A DNA stretch of 64,000 nt. Source: Eubacterium sp. Lineage in GTDB: Bacteria > Bacillota > Clostridia > Lachnospirales > Lachnospiraceae. Below the pieces are notes generated by a model that was not told the DNA's origin, searched no databases, and saw only the letters and a program-made list of their open reading frames with translations. Below, one piece after another: positions 19,146 to 29,429 of this stretch. The position numbers and the translations under genes are program-made. The stretch lies in contig JAILGP010000215.1 of NCBI GenBank assembly GCA_024696635.1, forward strand, positions 1 to 64,000. The letters run 5' to 3'. The number at the start of each line of letters is the position of its first letter. Positions within the stretch are counted from its first letter, which is position 1.

Positions 19146-21476
19146 ATGACTAGATTTAAAAGTGTTGGGTTAAAATTTCTAAAAAAAGTATTTTGTGTAA
19201 CTATGGCGGCTACATTTGTACTTGGAACTACGGCGTGTGGAAAGAAAGAGGAAACTACGACTTCTATGGCTGAAACGGCAAAACAGTCGGTTAATTATGT
19301 TTTTGCTATCAGTGATGAGGGGAGTATTAGTGGAATAGAAGGTAATTTATACTCGGCCACGGCATACGGAGACAGGGTTTGTTTCTATACTGAAGAATAT
19401 ATTACTAATGAAAACGCGGCATCTTCGGGAGATGCGTCCAGCGAGGAGGATTATTATGTTCCTGAGCAGATGGTGTGTAAAATATATGATGCTTCAATAG
19501 ATGGAGGACAGGCTGAGGTTATTGCAGAGCCTGAGATAGAGGCTGGGGATTATATAAAGGATGTATTGATAAATAAAAATGGATTTTGTGGATATGTAGT
19601 TTCCAGATATACAGAGGAAGAAGCTTCGAATGAGCAAATCTGTTTTTATAAGGATGGTGGATTTAGTGATCCTGTTATTATACGTGATCACATAAGTATT
19701 GGTCCTGATATGTATCTTTCCAAAGTATTGATAGATGATAATGATAATATATGCTTGGTTTTTGATACAAGTGTTTATGTTTTGGATAAAGATATGAAAC
19801 AGATTTGTGAGTATAAAACAGAAGGCTATATTGATACGTGTGCTGTTGATAAGGATGGAAATATGGTTCTGGTTATATCCAGCTCGGATGGCAGTGAAGG
19901 AACAAAACTATTAACATATGATTCTGGTCAGAATAAATTTGCAAATGAACATTCTATTGGTCTTAGTAATATTTATGGTTATAATACTCTTATGCGTGGA
20001 AGCGGAGATTTTGATTTATACATCAATATATCTAATAAGCTTTATGGATATAAGTATTCTGATCAGTCCATAACGGAGATTGCAGATTTTGTTGCATCTG
20101 ACATTGATGCAGATGCGCTGAATGGTGTTGTTCCTATTTCTACTGAAGCTTTTTTGGTTGGATCTTCTGATTATAATGGTAATTCTTCATTAGATAGATA
20201 CATTAAGGTTGATCCGGATACTATTAAAGATAAAAAGATACTTACTTTAATGTCTCCATACTTGGATTCTTATACTAAGAACTCGGTTTTGGAGTTTAAT
20301 AAGACTCATTCTGATGTAAGAATAAATATTATTTCCTATGATGAGGAGGAAGATCCTTTAGCTAAGATGAGTGCAGACATAGCTGCAGGAAATCTTCCTG
20401 ATATATATGACTTATCTATGGGCTCTGTTGGTGGCATGTCTGTTGAACAGTGTATAGCTAAAGGAATGTTTGAGGACCTGACACCTTATATGGAGTCTGA
20501 TTCAGAAATTAGTGAGGATGTTATACTTCCTAATGTTCTTAATGCTCTTAAGGTAGATGGGAAATTATATAGGACGGCTTCTTCATTTACGGTTATGTCC
20601 CTTATGGCAAGAAAATCTGAAGTTGGAGAAGAACCTGGCTGGACATTTTCAGAAATGAAGGATTATGTGGATTCAAAGGGTGAAGATGTAAGGTTATTTG
20701 AAACTACCAATAAGTCAGAGAATCTGGATTATTTCATATATGGAGGCTTAGGGGATTTTGTTGACTGGTCAAATGGCACTTGTTCATTTGATTCTCCTGA
20801 ATTCAAGGATCTTCTTCAGATTTGTAATCGTGGTACCAATGATGAAACTGATTATTCTGATTATGAGGAAAATTCAGTTCCAAATTTAGTGAGAAATAAA
20901 CAGCTTCTTTTTATTCAGGGAGGTATTAATCCTGAAGATTATAAAATGTATAAGGCTTTATATGAAGATGACATATGCTATAAGGGATATCCTAATAAAA
21001 ATAAAAAGGGATCCTTTATAAATACTAATGGAGGTCTTGCTATTTCTTCAAAGACTGAGTATAAGGATGAGGCATGGCAATTTGTAAGAACTCTTTTTAC
21101 GGAAGAGTATCAGAGCAAAAATTATGTAGATTATTATTCTATTCCGACTAGAAAAGATGTTTATGAAGAGTATATTAAACTTATACAAAATACAGAAGAA
21201 AATGCTAAGGATAAATACGGGAATGATATGTATCCTATTAATGGTACATTTAGCTGGTATGATCTGGAGATAACACTTGAACCCTTTAATGATAGTGAAA
21301 CAGAGGATTTTAGAAAGCTTATAGAATCAGCTGATGAACTATGGGTTTATGATACAGGTATTGCCGAAATTATACGCGAGGAGGCTCTTTCTTATTTCCA
21401 GGGAGATAAATCTGTAGACGAAGTGGCTTCAATTATTCAAAACAGAGTAAATACATATATCAATGAGAATAAATAA
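19146..21476 (+). CDS. Extracellular solute-binding lipoprotein (family 1) with long N-terminal propeller-like extension
   Basis: Lipobox LGTTAC; SBP_bac_1-like SYTKNSVLEFNKTHSDVRINIISYD; followed by two sugar permeases. Confidence 0.85.
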   Translation: MTRFKSVGLKFLKKVFCVTMAATFVLGTTACGKKEETTTSMAETAKQSVNYVFAISDEGSISGIEGNLYSATAYGDRVCFYTEEYITNENAASSGDASSEEDYYVPEQMVCKIYDASIDGGQAEVIAEPEIEAGDYIKDVLINKNGFCGYVVSRYTEEEASNEQICFYKDGGFSDPVIIRDHISIGPDMYLSKVLIDDNDNICLVFDTSVYVLDKDMKQICEYKTEGYIDTCAVDKDGNMVLVISSSDGSEGTKLLTYDSGQNKFANEHSIGLSNIYGYNTLMRGSGDFDLYINISNKLYGYKYSDQSITEIADFVASDIDADALNGVVPISTEAFLVGSSDYNGNSSLDRYIKVDPDTIKDKKILTLMSPYLDSYTKNSVLEFNKTHSDVRINIISYDEEEDPLAKMSADIAAGNLPDIYDLSMGSVGGMSVEQCIAKGMFEDLTPYMESDSEISEDVILPNVLNALKVDGKLYRTASSFTVMSLMARKSEVGEEPGWTFSEMKDYVDSKGEDVRLFETTNKSENLDYFIYGGLGDFVDWSNGTCSFDSPEFKDLLQICNRGTNDETDYSDYEENSVPNLVRNKQLLFIQGGINPEDYKMYKALYEDDICYKGYPNKNKKGSFINTNGGLAISSKTEYKDEAWQFVRTLFTEEYQSKNYVDYYSIPTRKDVYEEYIKLIQNTEENAKDKYGNDMYPINGTFSWYDLEITLEPFNDSETEDFRKLIESADELWVYDTGIAEIIREEALSYFQGDKSVDEVASIIQNRVNTYINENK

Positions 21477-21479
21477 AAA

Positions 21480-22439
21480 ATGATTAGTAAAGCAAAAAAA
21501 GAAAGTAAAAAATTAAAAAAAGAGAATATTAGAATTCTAGATAATGAGGGTAATGAGATAATCTATAAGAAAAAGCATGAGACATGGAGGGAGAGATGCA
21601 CTGCATCTCTCTTCCTGGGCCCAAGCCTGATTGGAGTTTTGATTTTCTTCATAATCCCTTTTTTTGTTGTTATTTTTTACGCCAATACTGAGAGCGTTAT
21701 AGATAAAAGCTTTGTTGGTCTAAAGAATTTCCAAAATGTATTTAATAATTCTGCCTTTCGCACAGCCTCAAAGAATACTGCTATGTTTTCTCTTATAACA
21801 GTTCCGCTGGCTATTATTCTTTCCATGAGCATGGCTCTTATACTGGATGAGGAAATTCCTGCAAAGTCGTATTTCAGAACTTTTTTCCTGAGTCCTCTTA
21901 TGGTTCCAGTAGCGTCGGTTGTGTTGATCTGGCAGGTTTTATTTGATTATCATGGAGTTGTAAATCAGATTTTAAATGTTTTCGGAGGGGGGAATATAGA
22001 CTGGTTTAAGTCGAGCTATAGTCAGATAGTTGTAGTTATACTATTTCTATGGAAGAATCTTGGATATAATATGATTCTTTTTATGTCGGCTCTTTCGGCT
22101 ATCCCCAGGGATGTTATTGAGGTTTCATATCTGGATGGTGCATCAAGATTTAAACAGTTCTGGTATATAAAACTCAGATATATAACTCCTACTATTTTCT
22201 TTGTGGGAATTATGTCCCTTATTAATTCTTTTAAGGTGTTCAGAGAGGTTTATCTTCTTACAGGAGATTATCCATATGATTCCCTTTATATGTTGCAGCA
22301 TTTTATGAATAATACCTTCCGTTCGCTGGATTATCAGAAGCTTTCGGCAGCGGCTATCATTATGTGTGTAGTTATGATTATTATCATAGGTATACTATTT
22401 ATATTCGAGGACAAGGTGGGAAAAGATGTCGAAGGATAA
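21480..22439 (+). CDS. Carbohydrate ABC transporter permease (MalF type)
   Basis: SLFLGPSLIGVLIFFIIPF, EVSYLDGASRFKQFWYIKLRYITPTIFF (EAA loop). Confidence 0.94.
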   Translation: MISKAKKESKKLKKENIRILDNEGNEIIYKKKHETWRERCTASLFLGPSLIGVLIFFIIPFFVVIFYANTESVIDKSFVGLKNFQNVFNNSAFRTASKNTAMFSLITVPLAIILSMSMALILDEEIPAKSYFRTFFLSPLMVPVASVVLIWQVLFDYHGVVNQILNVFGGGNIDWFKSSYSQIVVVILFLWKNLGYNMILFMSALSAIPRDVIEVSYLDGASRFKQFWYIKLRYITPTIFFVGIMSLINSFKVFREVYLLTGDYPYDSLYMLQHFMNNTFRSLDYQKLSAAAIIMCVVMIIIIGILFIFEDKVGKDVEG

Positions 22440-23496
22440 TATGAAATACATAATTGATGAAGAGGAAGAAAGAGAACGCCTGGAGGAAGAAGAGCAAAAA
22501 CAAGAAGAAGAAAATGAAAAGAAAAAGGGAAAAAGGATACTTAAAATAGGTGGTTTTACCTTTAAATCAGAAAGGAAAAATCGTAGAAAAGGGAAGATTT
22601 CACTGGGCAGAAAAATCCTTCTTACAGTAATAGCAGCCTTTTTTGCAATATCCTTTCTTCTTCCAACAATACTTACATTTGCTAATTCTTTTATGTCAGA
22701 ACAGGAAATCAGTTCTAATTATGGAATAATATTTAATGATTATTCCAATAAGGCTTCCTATAGTGATGAAGAAAGAACAACCACATATAGGTCTGAAACA
22801 GTTAATCTAAAGCTTATTCCAGATAAGGTTGTTTTTTCTCAGTATGAAACGGTGCTGTTTAAGAGTCCGGATTATCTTATGAAGTTCTGGAATTCTGTAT
22901 TCCTTACATTTCCTATAATGATTTTTCAGATAGCAATTGCTCTTGGGGCAGCCTACTCTTTTGCAAGATTCAGGGGAAAGGTTAGAGAAATAATTTTCTT
23001 CTTATATCTGATACTTATGCTTATGCCATATCAGGTAACGCTTGTTCCGAATTACCTGGTTTCAGATTATTTGGGCTTGCTTGATACCAGGTGGTCTATA
23101 ATACTTCCTGGAATATTTGCCCCATTTTCAGTTTACCTGCTTACTAAGTATATGAGGCGTATACCAGAGTCTCTTATCGAAGCTGCAAAGCTTGATGGCG
23201 CTAATGAATGGAATATTTTTTGGAAAGTTGCTATTCCTATTTGCAAGGGACCTATAGTCTCGGTTGCGATTCTTGTGTTTATAGATTATTGGAATATGGT
23301 TGAACAGCCAATTATTATGCTTAGTGATTCGGCTTATCATCCATTATCTGTTTTCCTTTCTCAAATAAATAATGGTGAGATAGGACTTGCCTTTGCGGTT
23401 GCTACTATATATATGGTTCCACCTATTCTTATATTCCTCTATGGAGAAGAATATCTTGTGGATGGAATTGCATATTCAGGTTCTGTAAAGGGTTGA
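22426..23496 (+). CDS. Carbohydrate ABC transporter permease (MalG type)
   Basis: ESLIEAAKLDGANEWNIFWKVAIPICKGP; charged cytosolic N-terminus. Confidence 0.94.
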   Translation: MSKDNMKYIIDEEEERERLEEEEQKQEEENEKKKGKRILKIGGFTFKSERKNRRKGKISLGRKILLTVIAAFFAISFLLPTILTFANSFMSEQEISSNYGIIFNDYSNKASYSDEERTTTYRSETVNLKLIPDKVVFSQYETVLFKSPDYLMKFWNSVFLTFPIMIFQIAIALGAAYSFARFRGKVREIIFFLYLILMLMPYQVTLVPNYLVSDYLGLLDTRWSIILPGIFAPFSVYLLTKYMRRIPESLIEAAKLDGANEWNIFWKVAIPICKGPIVSVAILVFIDYWNMVEQPIIMLSDSAYHPLSVFLSQINNGEIGLAFAVATIYMVPPILIFLYGEEYLVDGIAYSGSVKG

Positions 23497-23542
23497 TTGG
23501 AACTAAAAAGGGTATTTATATAAATTAGGAGGCTTTATATAA

Positions 23543-25051
23543 ATGAATACTAATGAACAAAATGAAGGCTTAAGTGTAAGAAAGAAGATAGTTAAAAGAT
23601 TTTCAGTAATATTTTTTGTTGTATTAATAATTTTAACTTTCTTTTCAAATACTATTATGAATTATTCTCTTCCTGAGGTTTCTACTGAGACTGTGTTTGC
23701 CGGAAGTGTATCCAAGAAGGTTAAATGTCAGGGAGCGGTAGAGGTAAGTAATGATCTTGAGGTGACCGTAAGTGGTAAGAGAGTAGTTAAAGAAATAATG
23801 TTCGAAGAGGGTGATACAGTTGAAGTGGGTGATGTGATCATGACCTTTGAGGAAACTGAGAATACAGAGCTTGCTGAAGCAGAGAAGGAGCTTGAGACTC
23901 TTGAGGATAATTATACAAAACAGACACTTAGAACTACAAAGGATTATACTGACCAGGAGGTTCAGATATCCAATGCCCAGGATGATGTGTCAGATGCTAC
24001 AGATGATTTAAACCAGGCTAGGACAGATGCCGCTAATCTTGAAACTGCTAAGGCTGAAAGGGATGAACTTCAGGCCCAGTATGATGCAAAAAGTGTTGAG
24101 GTTGAGGGGATTCAGACTAAGGTTGATTCCTATGAAAGTTTATCAGATTATTATCAGAATGCAACGGCTACAGATGCTTTAGTTTCGAGTTTAGGAACAG
24201 CTAAGGAGGAGCTTGCAGCTTTAGAGATAAGTCTCGAAGAAAAGAAGACGCTGGTTTCTGAACTTGAAGGTAAGACAACAGTAGAAGCGGCACAGGAAGC
24301 TCTTACAAGTGCTCAACAGAATCTGGCTTCCTTGCAAAGAACACTGGCAGAAACTAAAGAAAATGATTCTATTACAGATCAGACAAATGCTATAGATGAT
24401 GCTAACGCTCTTGAAGAAATAGAGGAACAGAAGGCTAAAATCGAAAAGCTTAAGGCTCAGGATGATTGTAAGGAAATTAAGGCTAAGGAGGCTGGAATTA
24501 TAACAGGAATTACTGTAAAGCCTGGAGATACTATTGAGGCAGAAACTCCTATTGCTAATATACAGCTTACCCAAACAGGATATGAAGTTTCAGCTGTTAT
24601 TAATAAGCAGCAGTCTCGGCTTCTTAAGGTGGGGGATGAGGCTTCGATTGAGAATTTGTGGGGAAGTGAAGCTACAGCTTCTATAAAAAGTATTAAGGCT
24701 GATCCTACCAATCCTAATCAGTCAAGTGTTGTTAAATTCTCAGTTCTGGGTGATGTTCAGGTTGGGGAGACACTTCAGTTTGCTGTTGGTGAGAAAAGTG
24801 GAAAGTATGATACGGTAGTACCCAATAGTGCTGTTAAGGAAGAGTCTGATGGCAAATTCGTATTTGTTGTAAAGGTTAAAGCAACACCTCTTGGAAACAG
24901 ATATGTAACTAAGAAGGTAAAGGTTGAGGTGGTTGCAAGTGATACAGTAAATTCTGCTGTAAGTGGTGATCTTTCTGAATATGATAATATCATAATAAAT
25001 TCATCAAAGCCTTTAGATAATGGACAGCAGGTCAGACTATCTGACAATTAG
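23543..25051 (+). CDS. HlyD/RND-type membrane fusion (adaptor) protein
   Basis: TM anchor, biotinyl-lipoyl-like halves (VKCQGAVEVSNDLEVTVSGKRVVKEIMFEEGDTVEVGDVIMTF / IITGITVKPGDTIEAETPI), long coiled coil. Confidence 0.85.
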   Translation: MNTNEQNEGLSVRKKIVKRFSVIFFVVLIILTFFSNTIMNYSLPEVSTETVFAGSVSKKVKCQGAVEVSNDLEVTVSGKRVVKEIMFEEGDTVEVGDVIMTFEETENTELAEAEKELETLEDNYTKQTLRTTKDYTDQEVQISNAQDDVSDATDDLNQARTDAANLETAKAERDELQAQYDAKSVEVEGIQTKVDSYESLSDYYQNATATDALVSSLGTAKEELAALEISLEEKKTLVSELEGKTTVEAAQEALTSAQQNLASLQRTLAETKENDSITDQTNAIDDANALEEIEEQKAKIEKLKAQDDCKEIKAKEAGIITGITVKPGDTIEAETPIANIQLTQTGYEVSAVINKQQSRLLKVGDEASIENLWGSEATASIKSIKADPTNPNQSSVVKFSVLGDVQVGETLQFAVGEKSGKYDTVVPNSAVKEESDGKFVFVVKVKATPLGNRYVTKKVKVEVVASDTVNSAVSGDLSEYDNIIINSSKPLDNGQQVRLSDN

Positions 25052-25210
25052 AACCAGGGGCATTTGCCCTATAATACATGCTATAAATGAAAATAAAGAA
25101 GATAATTAAAAAGATAATAAAAAAATAATAATTAAATAATTAAAATAAAGCGATAATCGGATGATAATCAGATTGTTAAATGATAAAATAATAACAGCTT
25201 AGGAAGAATC

Positions 25211-26416
25211 ATGGAAAAATTTTTTAATCCTGACAAAAAAATAGTTATTCCGGTTCTGGGGATAAATCTGCTTCTTATACTAATTATAATTGGAATGGTT
25301 TTTGTTAGTTCCAATAGGGTTGAGACTATGTACTCAGAGATGGCAGCAGAACGCTGGGAAAATGATGCTCTTGCTTATTCGGAGGTCAGCCTTTATTATG
25401 AAAATATATCAGGTCTGACGGAAAGTGATATATTTAATATTAGAAATTCTGTGCAGACAAAGCTGGCTGAGGATTCCTTTATTGATGAGGGTAGTGAAAA
25501 CAGGGCTTGGATTGATTCTTATTCTACCCAAACCACTACTACAATCAGAAAGGATTCTACTAATCTTGACGTGGATGTATATCTGGTAGGGGGAGATTTC
25601 TTTAAGATTCATCCCATTCCTCTTAAGGGAGGAAATTATCTTGATATAGAAAATCAGGATTTTAATCAGATAGTTTTGGATGAAAATGTAGCCTGGAATT
25701 TATTTGGTAGTAATAATATAGAAGGAATGAAGGTTTGGATTGGCGAGTCTGTATATACAATCGCTGGAGTTGTAGGCGTGAGTGAAGATAAGGCTGATAT
25801 TCAGGCTTATGGTGAACATGACTGTGTTTACATTCCATTTAAGGCTTATTCTAAAGAGGATAAAGAACTTAAGGCTACAAATTATCAGGCTGTAATTCCT
25901 AATCCTATTAAGAATTATGCGAAGAATATTCTGGCAGAAGCGGCAGGTATACATTTTAAGACAGATGAGGAGTTGAAGAACAGCCGTACTATCCTTAATT
26001 TTGATGATGTTGAATTGGTTGAGAATACTGATAGGTATAGTATCATTTCACTTTTTGGCAAGAGGAATAATCATAAGTATGTGGATATGAGGGTTAATAC
26101 AATACAGTATCCATATTGGGAAAATGTCGCTAAATATAATGAGACTCAAATGCTTAGATGGTTAAATGCAGCTATGATTCTTAGTATAATTCCACTTCTT
26201 TCCCTTGTATATCTTATGATTTGGTTATATAAAAGAAGAAGGTGGGCCTTAAAGCCGGTCCGGTTTGTGACTGGTAAGATATCTGGTGCTATAGAAGAGA
26301 AGAAAATTAAAAAATATGAAGAGAAGGAAAAAAAGAAAGAGGAAGAGGAACTGGAGCTTAGGATGAAGAATAGTAATCCTCAGGTTCAGCAGGGATCAGA
26401 GAATATAAATCCATAG
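25211..26416 (+). CDS. MacB-periplasmic-core-like membrane protein
   Basis: Two terminal TMs; LVGGDFFKIHPIPLKGGNYLDIENQDFNQIVLDENVAWNLFGSNNIEGMKVWIGESVYTIAGVV is MacB_PCD-like. Confidence 0.75.
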   Translation: MEKFFNPDKKIVIPVLGINLLLILIIIGMVFVSSNRVETMYSEMAAERWENDALAYSEVSLYYENISGLTESDIFNIRNSVQTKLAEDSFIDEGSENRAWIDSYSTQTTTTIRKDSTNLDVDVYLVGGDFFKIHPIPLKGGNYLDIENQDFNQIVLDENVAWNLFGSNNIEGMKVWIGESVYTIAGVVGVSEDKADIQAYGEHDCVYIPFKAYSKEDKELKATNYQAVIPNPIKNYAKNILAEAAGIHFKTDEELKNSRTILNFDDVELVENTDRYSIISLFGKRNNHKYVDMRVNTIQYPYWENVAKYNETQMLRWLNAAMILSIIPLLSLVYLMIWLYKRRRWALKPVRFVTGKISGAIEEKKIKKYEEKEKKKEEEELELRMKNSNPQVQQGSENINP

Positions 26417-26444
26417 ATTGTGATTTATTTGGAGGTGACTGCCG

Positions 26445-29429
26445 ATGGGGTCTTATGAGATAACTGTATTGGGGCTGGTTCAGGGAATAGGATATAGATC
26501 CTTTGTTTCAAATTATGCTATTAAAAATTGTCTGAAGGGCTATGTAAAGAATTATGGTGGGGCGGTTAAGATATATGTTGAATGCCAACCTGAAGATATT
26601 GGGAAATTTACATATTATTTAAGGTATGAATGTCCTTCTGGGGGTCTGATCGAGAATATCATAGTAAAGCCTGTAAAAATCAGGGAGATTACACAGACAG
26701 AGGAAGAAAAGGAAAGAGGAGATACTCTTGAAGAACTGAAGGAAAAGTATGGATTAAATCAAAATGAAGAGATTCTTACTGCCAGTCAGATTGGAGATAA
26801 AAATAATAAGGAAAAGAATCAGCAAAATGAAGAGTCTATTATAATAACAAGTTATGGTGAGGCTGGAAATGAAATTGAGGGTGGATTCAATATCCTTAAA
26901 GGCCAAAGCTTTAATGAAGAACCAAGATATATTCCTATGGATATTGCCATTTGTCCAGAATGTCTTAAGGAATTAAAGAATCCTGAGAATCCAAGATACA
27001 GGTATCCTTTTATAAGTTGTAAATCCTGTGGCCCAAGGTACTCTATCATGACGGATATTCCCTATAATAGGGAAAATACTACTATGGGTATTCATAGGAT
27101 GTGCCCTGATTGTGCTAAGGAATATCTGCAATTGGGTAATAGGAGACATTTGTCAGAAACTCAGTCTTGTCCTAATTGTGGTCCTGTGCTTAGGTTTTAT
27201 CGTAACAGAAGGGTTGATGAGATTCAGCTTTCTAATGATCAGATGCTAGAGCAAACAATCATCAGCTTAAATAATGAAGAGTTTGGTGCCATAAAGGGTC
27301 TGGAGGGCTTTTCTTTTATTTTTTCACCCTTTAAAGATAAGGCTATTAAAAAGGTCAGGGCCTTTAAGGGAAATGTAAGGTATCCTATGGCTGTTATGTT
27401 TCCTGATTTAGATAGTGTAAAAAAGTATTGTCTTATATCCCCCAAAGAAGAAGAGTTGCTTACTTCCAATGCCCGCCCTATAGTTCTGCTTAAAAAGAAA
27501 AAGGAATATCTTGAGGCGGAAAAGCATAGGCAGGAAATAAAAGACGGTAGCTTCAAATCTCTATATACTCCAGATGAAATTTTTTCATCTGAGCTTACAG
27601 GACAAAGTGACCGTATAGGTGCTGCCCTTCCTTCTACAGGATTGCAGGTTCTTCTAACTATGGATGGAGGACCGATTGCATTTACTTCTGGAAATAAAAA
27701 TGGGGAACCTATAATATCAGAGGAAAGGGATATTATTGGGTTCCTGAATGAAATAGATGAGAGCGATATGAAGGGAATAGATATTATTCCTGACGAAGCT
27801 CACATAAGAAGAACTGCAGGCGTTGTTAATGAAATAGAAGAGGAAGCTAAGAGAGAGTCTAAAAAGGAAACTAAAGAAAGTTCTGGAGAGGGCTTTAAAA
27901 TCAATAAATCTTTAAGTGATAATATGGATGACGATACGCAGGAAGAAAAACATCCTGGGCCAAAGATTCATATTGATTTTATGCTTACAAATACCCTTGA
28001 TATAGTGGTTCCTATGGAATATTCCTTGGTTCAGGTTTCCCAAATAAATGTAAGGAATCAGGTTCGTCAGATTGTTCAATATATAAGAAGGTCTAAGGGT
28101 TATGTTCCTTATCCTATAAAACTGGAGAAAGAGGTTAAGGGAGAGTGCTTTGCCGCTGGTAGTGATAGTGATACTGCTTTTGGAATTGGCAAAAAGAATT
28201 ATATTTATATGTCGGAGCATTTTGGAAACCTGTCCTGCAGAAAAACAGTTCTTGCGAGACGTGAGTCCATAGCTCGAATGGAAAAAATGTTTTTCCTTAG
28301 ACCTCAGAGGGTCTATACTGATCTTTCTTCTGAATATCAGTCTGTTATTGATGGAAAAACCAAGGTTCGTGAAACTAATTCTTATGAGCGTGTTGTTGAG
28401 CTTATTCAGAGACAGCATCATACTTCTCATATTCTTTCTGTTGCAGCAGAGCATAATCTTAAGGGACGCCTTCTGGGGATAGCCTATGATGGAAATGGAT
28501 ATGGCTTTGATGGAACTGTATGGGGGAGCGAAATATTTTCCTGTCTGCTTAATACGGTAGTTGATGAAGCGGGAGCGGATCCTGATAAGACAGTAGAGCT
28601 TAGACCTTATATACTTCGTTCGGGAGCACTTCTTCCTATAAAGATGACAGAGGGTGATTCAAAGACTACTCTTTGCTGCTATATTAAGGCTGCTGAAGAA
28701 AGACAGCTGATCAGTGTAGGTGGGGTTGACAGGATTCTTAAGGCTCTTGATATCAGAAAAAGTGATTATGCAATAATAAGTGCCTGCCTCAGGGCTGACA
28801 TAGGAATATATTACTCTGATTCTATGGGCAAGCTTTTTGAAGCAGTGGCTGGTCTTCTTGGTGTTTGTAAGAGTGAAACTTATAATGGAGAGTGTATAGG
28901 TATTCTGGAAACTTATGCTAATAGGGCTCTTGACAGGCTTGGTGTAAATGTAATGAATCTTCCTGATGGGGATAGAGGTCTGTTTGGTAATAATCCAAGA
29001 CTGGAGATGAAATACACAGAACCATATGATCCAGATGAGATTTTCAGAATGGATCAGACTCGGCTTGTGGCTGATATGGTGGAATACTATCTTGCTCTTT
29101 TGGAAAATGCTAATTCTGATGAAGAAATAACAAATGGAATAAATCAGCTGGCTCTTGAATTTCACAGGGCGGTTATTGATGCCACAGTGGATGTGTGTGA
29201 CCAAATATGTGGACGTGATTATATTCAGCATATAGCGCTTTCAGGCGGTGCCATTTATAATGGTATTCTCCTGGACGGTATAGTTGGTAGTCTTGAAAGA
29301 CTGGGTTATACAACCTATCTTAATAAGGAAATACCTGCAGGGGATGGCGGCGTTGCTATTGGTCAGATGTATTATGTGGATATGATAGAACCTAAGGCTC
29401 TTGATATGGATGACAATCAGGATGATTAA
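26445..29429 (+). CDS. HypF-like carbamoyltransferase (acylphosphatase, zinc finger, divergent YrdC, Kae1-like)
   Basis: GLVQGIGYRSFV; CPECLKEL..CKSCGPRYSI..CPDCAKEY..CPNCGP; YDGNGYGFDGTVWGSEIF; LSGGAIYNGILL; AGDGGVAIGQ. Confidence 0.87.
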   Translation: MGSYEITVLGLVQGIGYRSFVSNYAIKNCLKGYVKNYGGAVKIYVECQPEDIGKFTYYLRYECPSGGLIENIIVKPVKIREITQTEEEKERGDTLEELKEKYGLNQNEEILTASQIGDKNNKEKNQQNEESIIITSYGEAGNEIEGGFNILKGQSFNEEPRYIPMDIAICPECLKELKNPENPRYRYPFISCKSCGPRYSIMTDIPYNRENTTMGIHRMCPDCAKEYLQLGNRRHLSETQSCPNCGPVLRFYRNRRVDEIQLSNDQMLEQTIISLNNEEFGAIKGLEGFSFIFSPFKDKAIKKVRAFKGNVRYPMAVMFPDLDSVKKYCLISPKEEELLTSNARPIVLLKKKKEYLEAEKHRQEIKDGSFKSLYTPDEIFSSELTGQSDRIGAALPSTGLQVLLTMDGGPIAFTSGNKNGEPIISEERDIIGFLNEIDESDMKGIDIIPDEAHIRRTAGVVNEIEEEAKRESKKETKESSGEGFKINKSLSDNMDDDTQEEKHPGPKIHIDFMLTNTLDIVVPMEYSLVQVSQINVRNQVRQIVQYIRRSKGYVPYPIKLEKEVKGECFAAGSDSDTAFGIGKKNYIYMSEHFGNLSCRKTVLARRESIARMEKMFFLRPQRVYTDLSSEYQSVIDGKTKVRETNSYERVVELIQRQHHTSHILSVAAEHNLKGRLLGIAYDGNGYGFDGTVWGSEIFSCLLNTVVDEAGADPDKTVELRPYILRSGALLPIKMTEGDSKTTLCCYIKAAEERQLISVGGVDRILKALDIRKSDYAIISACLRADIGIYYSDSMGKLFEAVAGLLGVCKSETYNGECIGILETYANRALDRLGVNVMNLPDGDRGLFGNNPRLEMKYTEPYDPDEIFRMDQTRLVADMVEYYLALLENANSDEEITNGINQLALEFHRAVIDATVDVCDQICGRDYIQHIALSGGAIYNGILLDGIVGSLERLGYTTYLNKEIPAGDGGVAIGQMYYVDMIEPKALDMDDNQDD

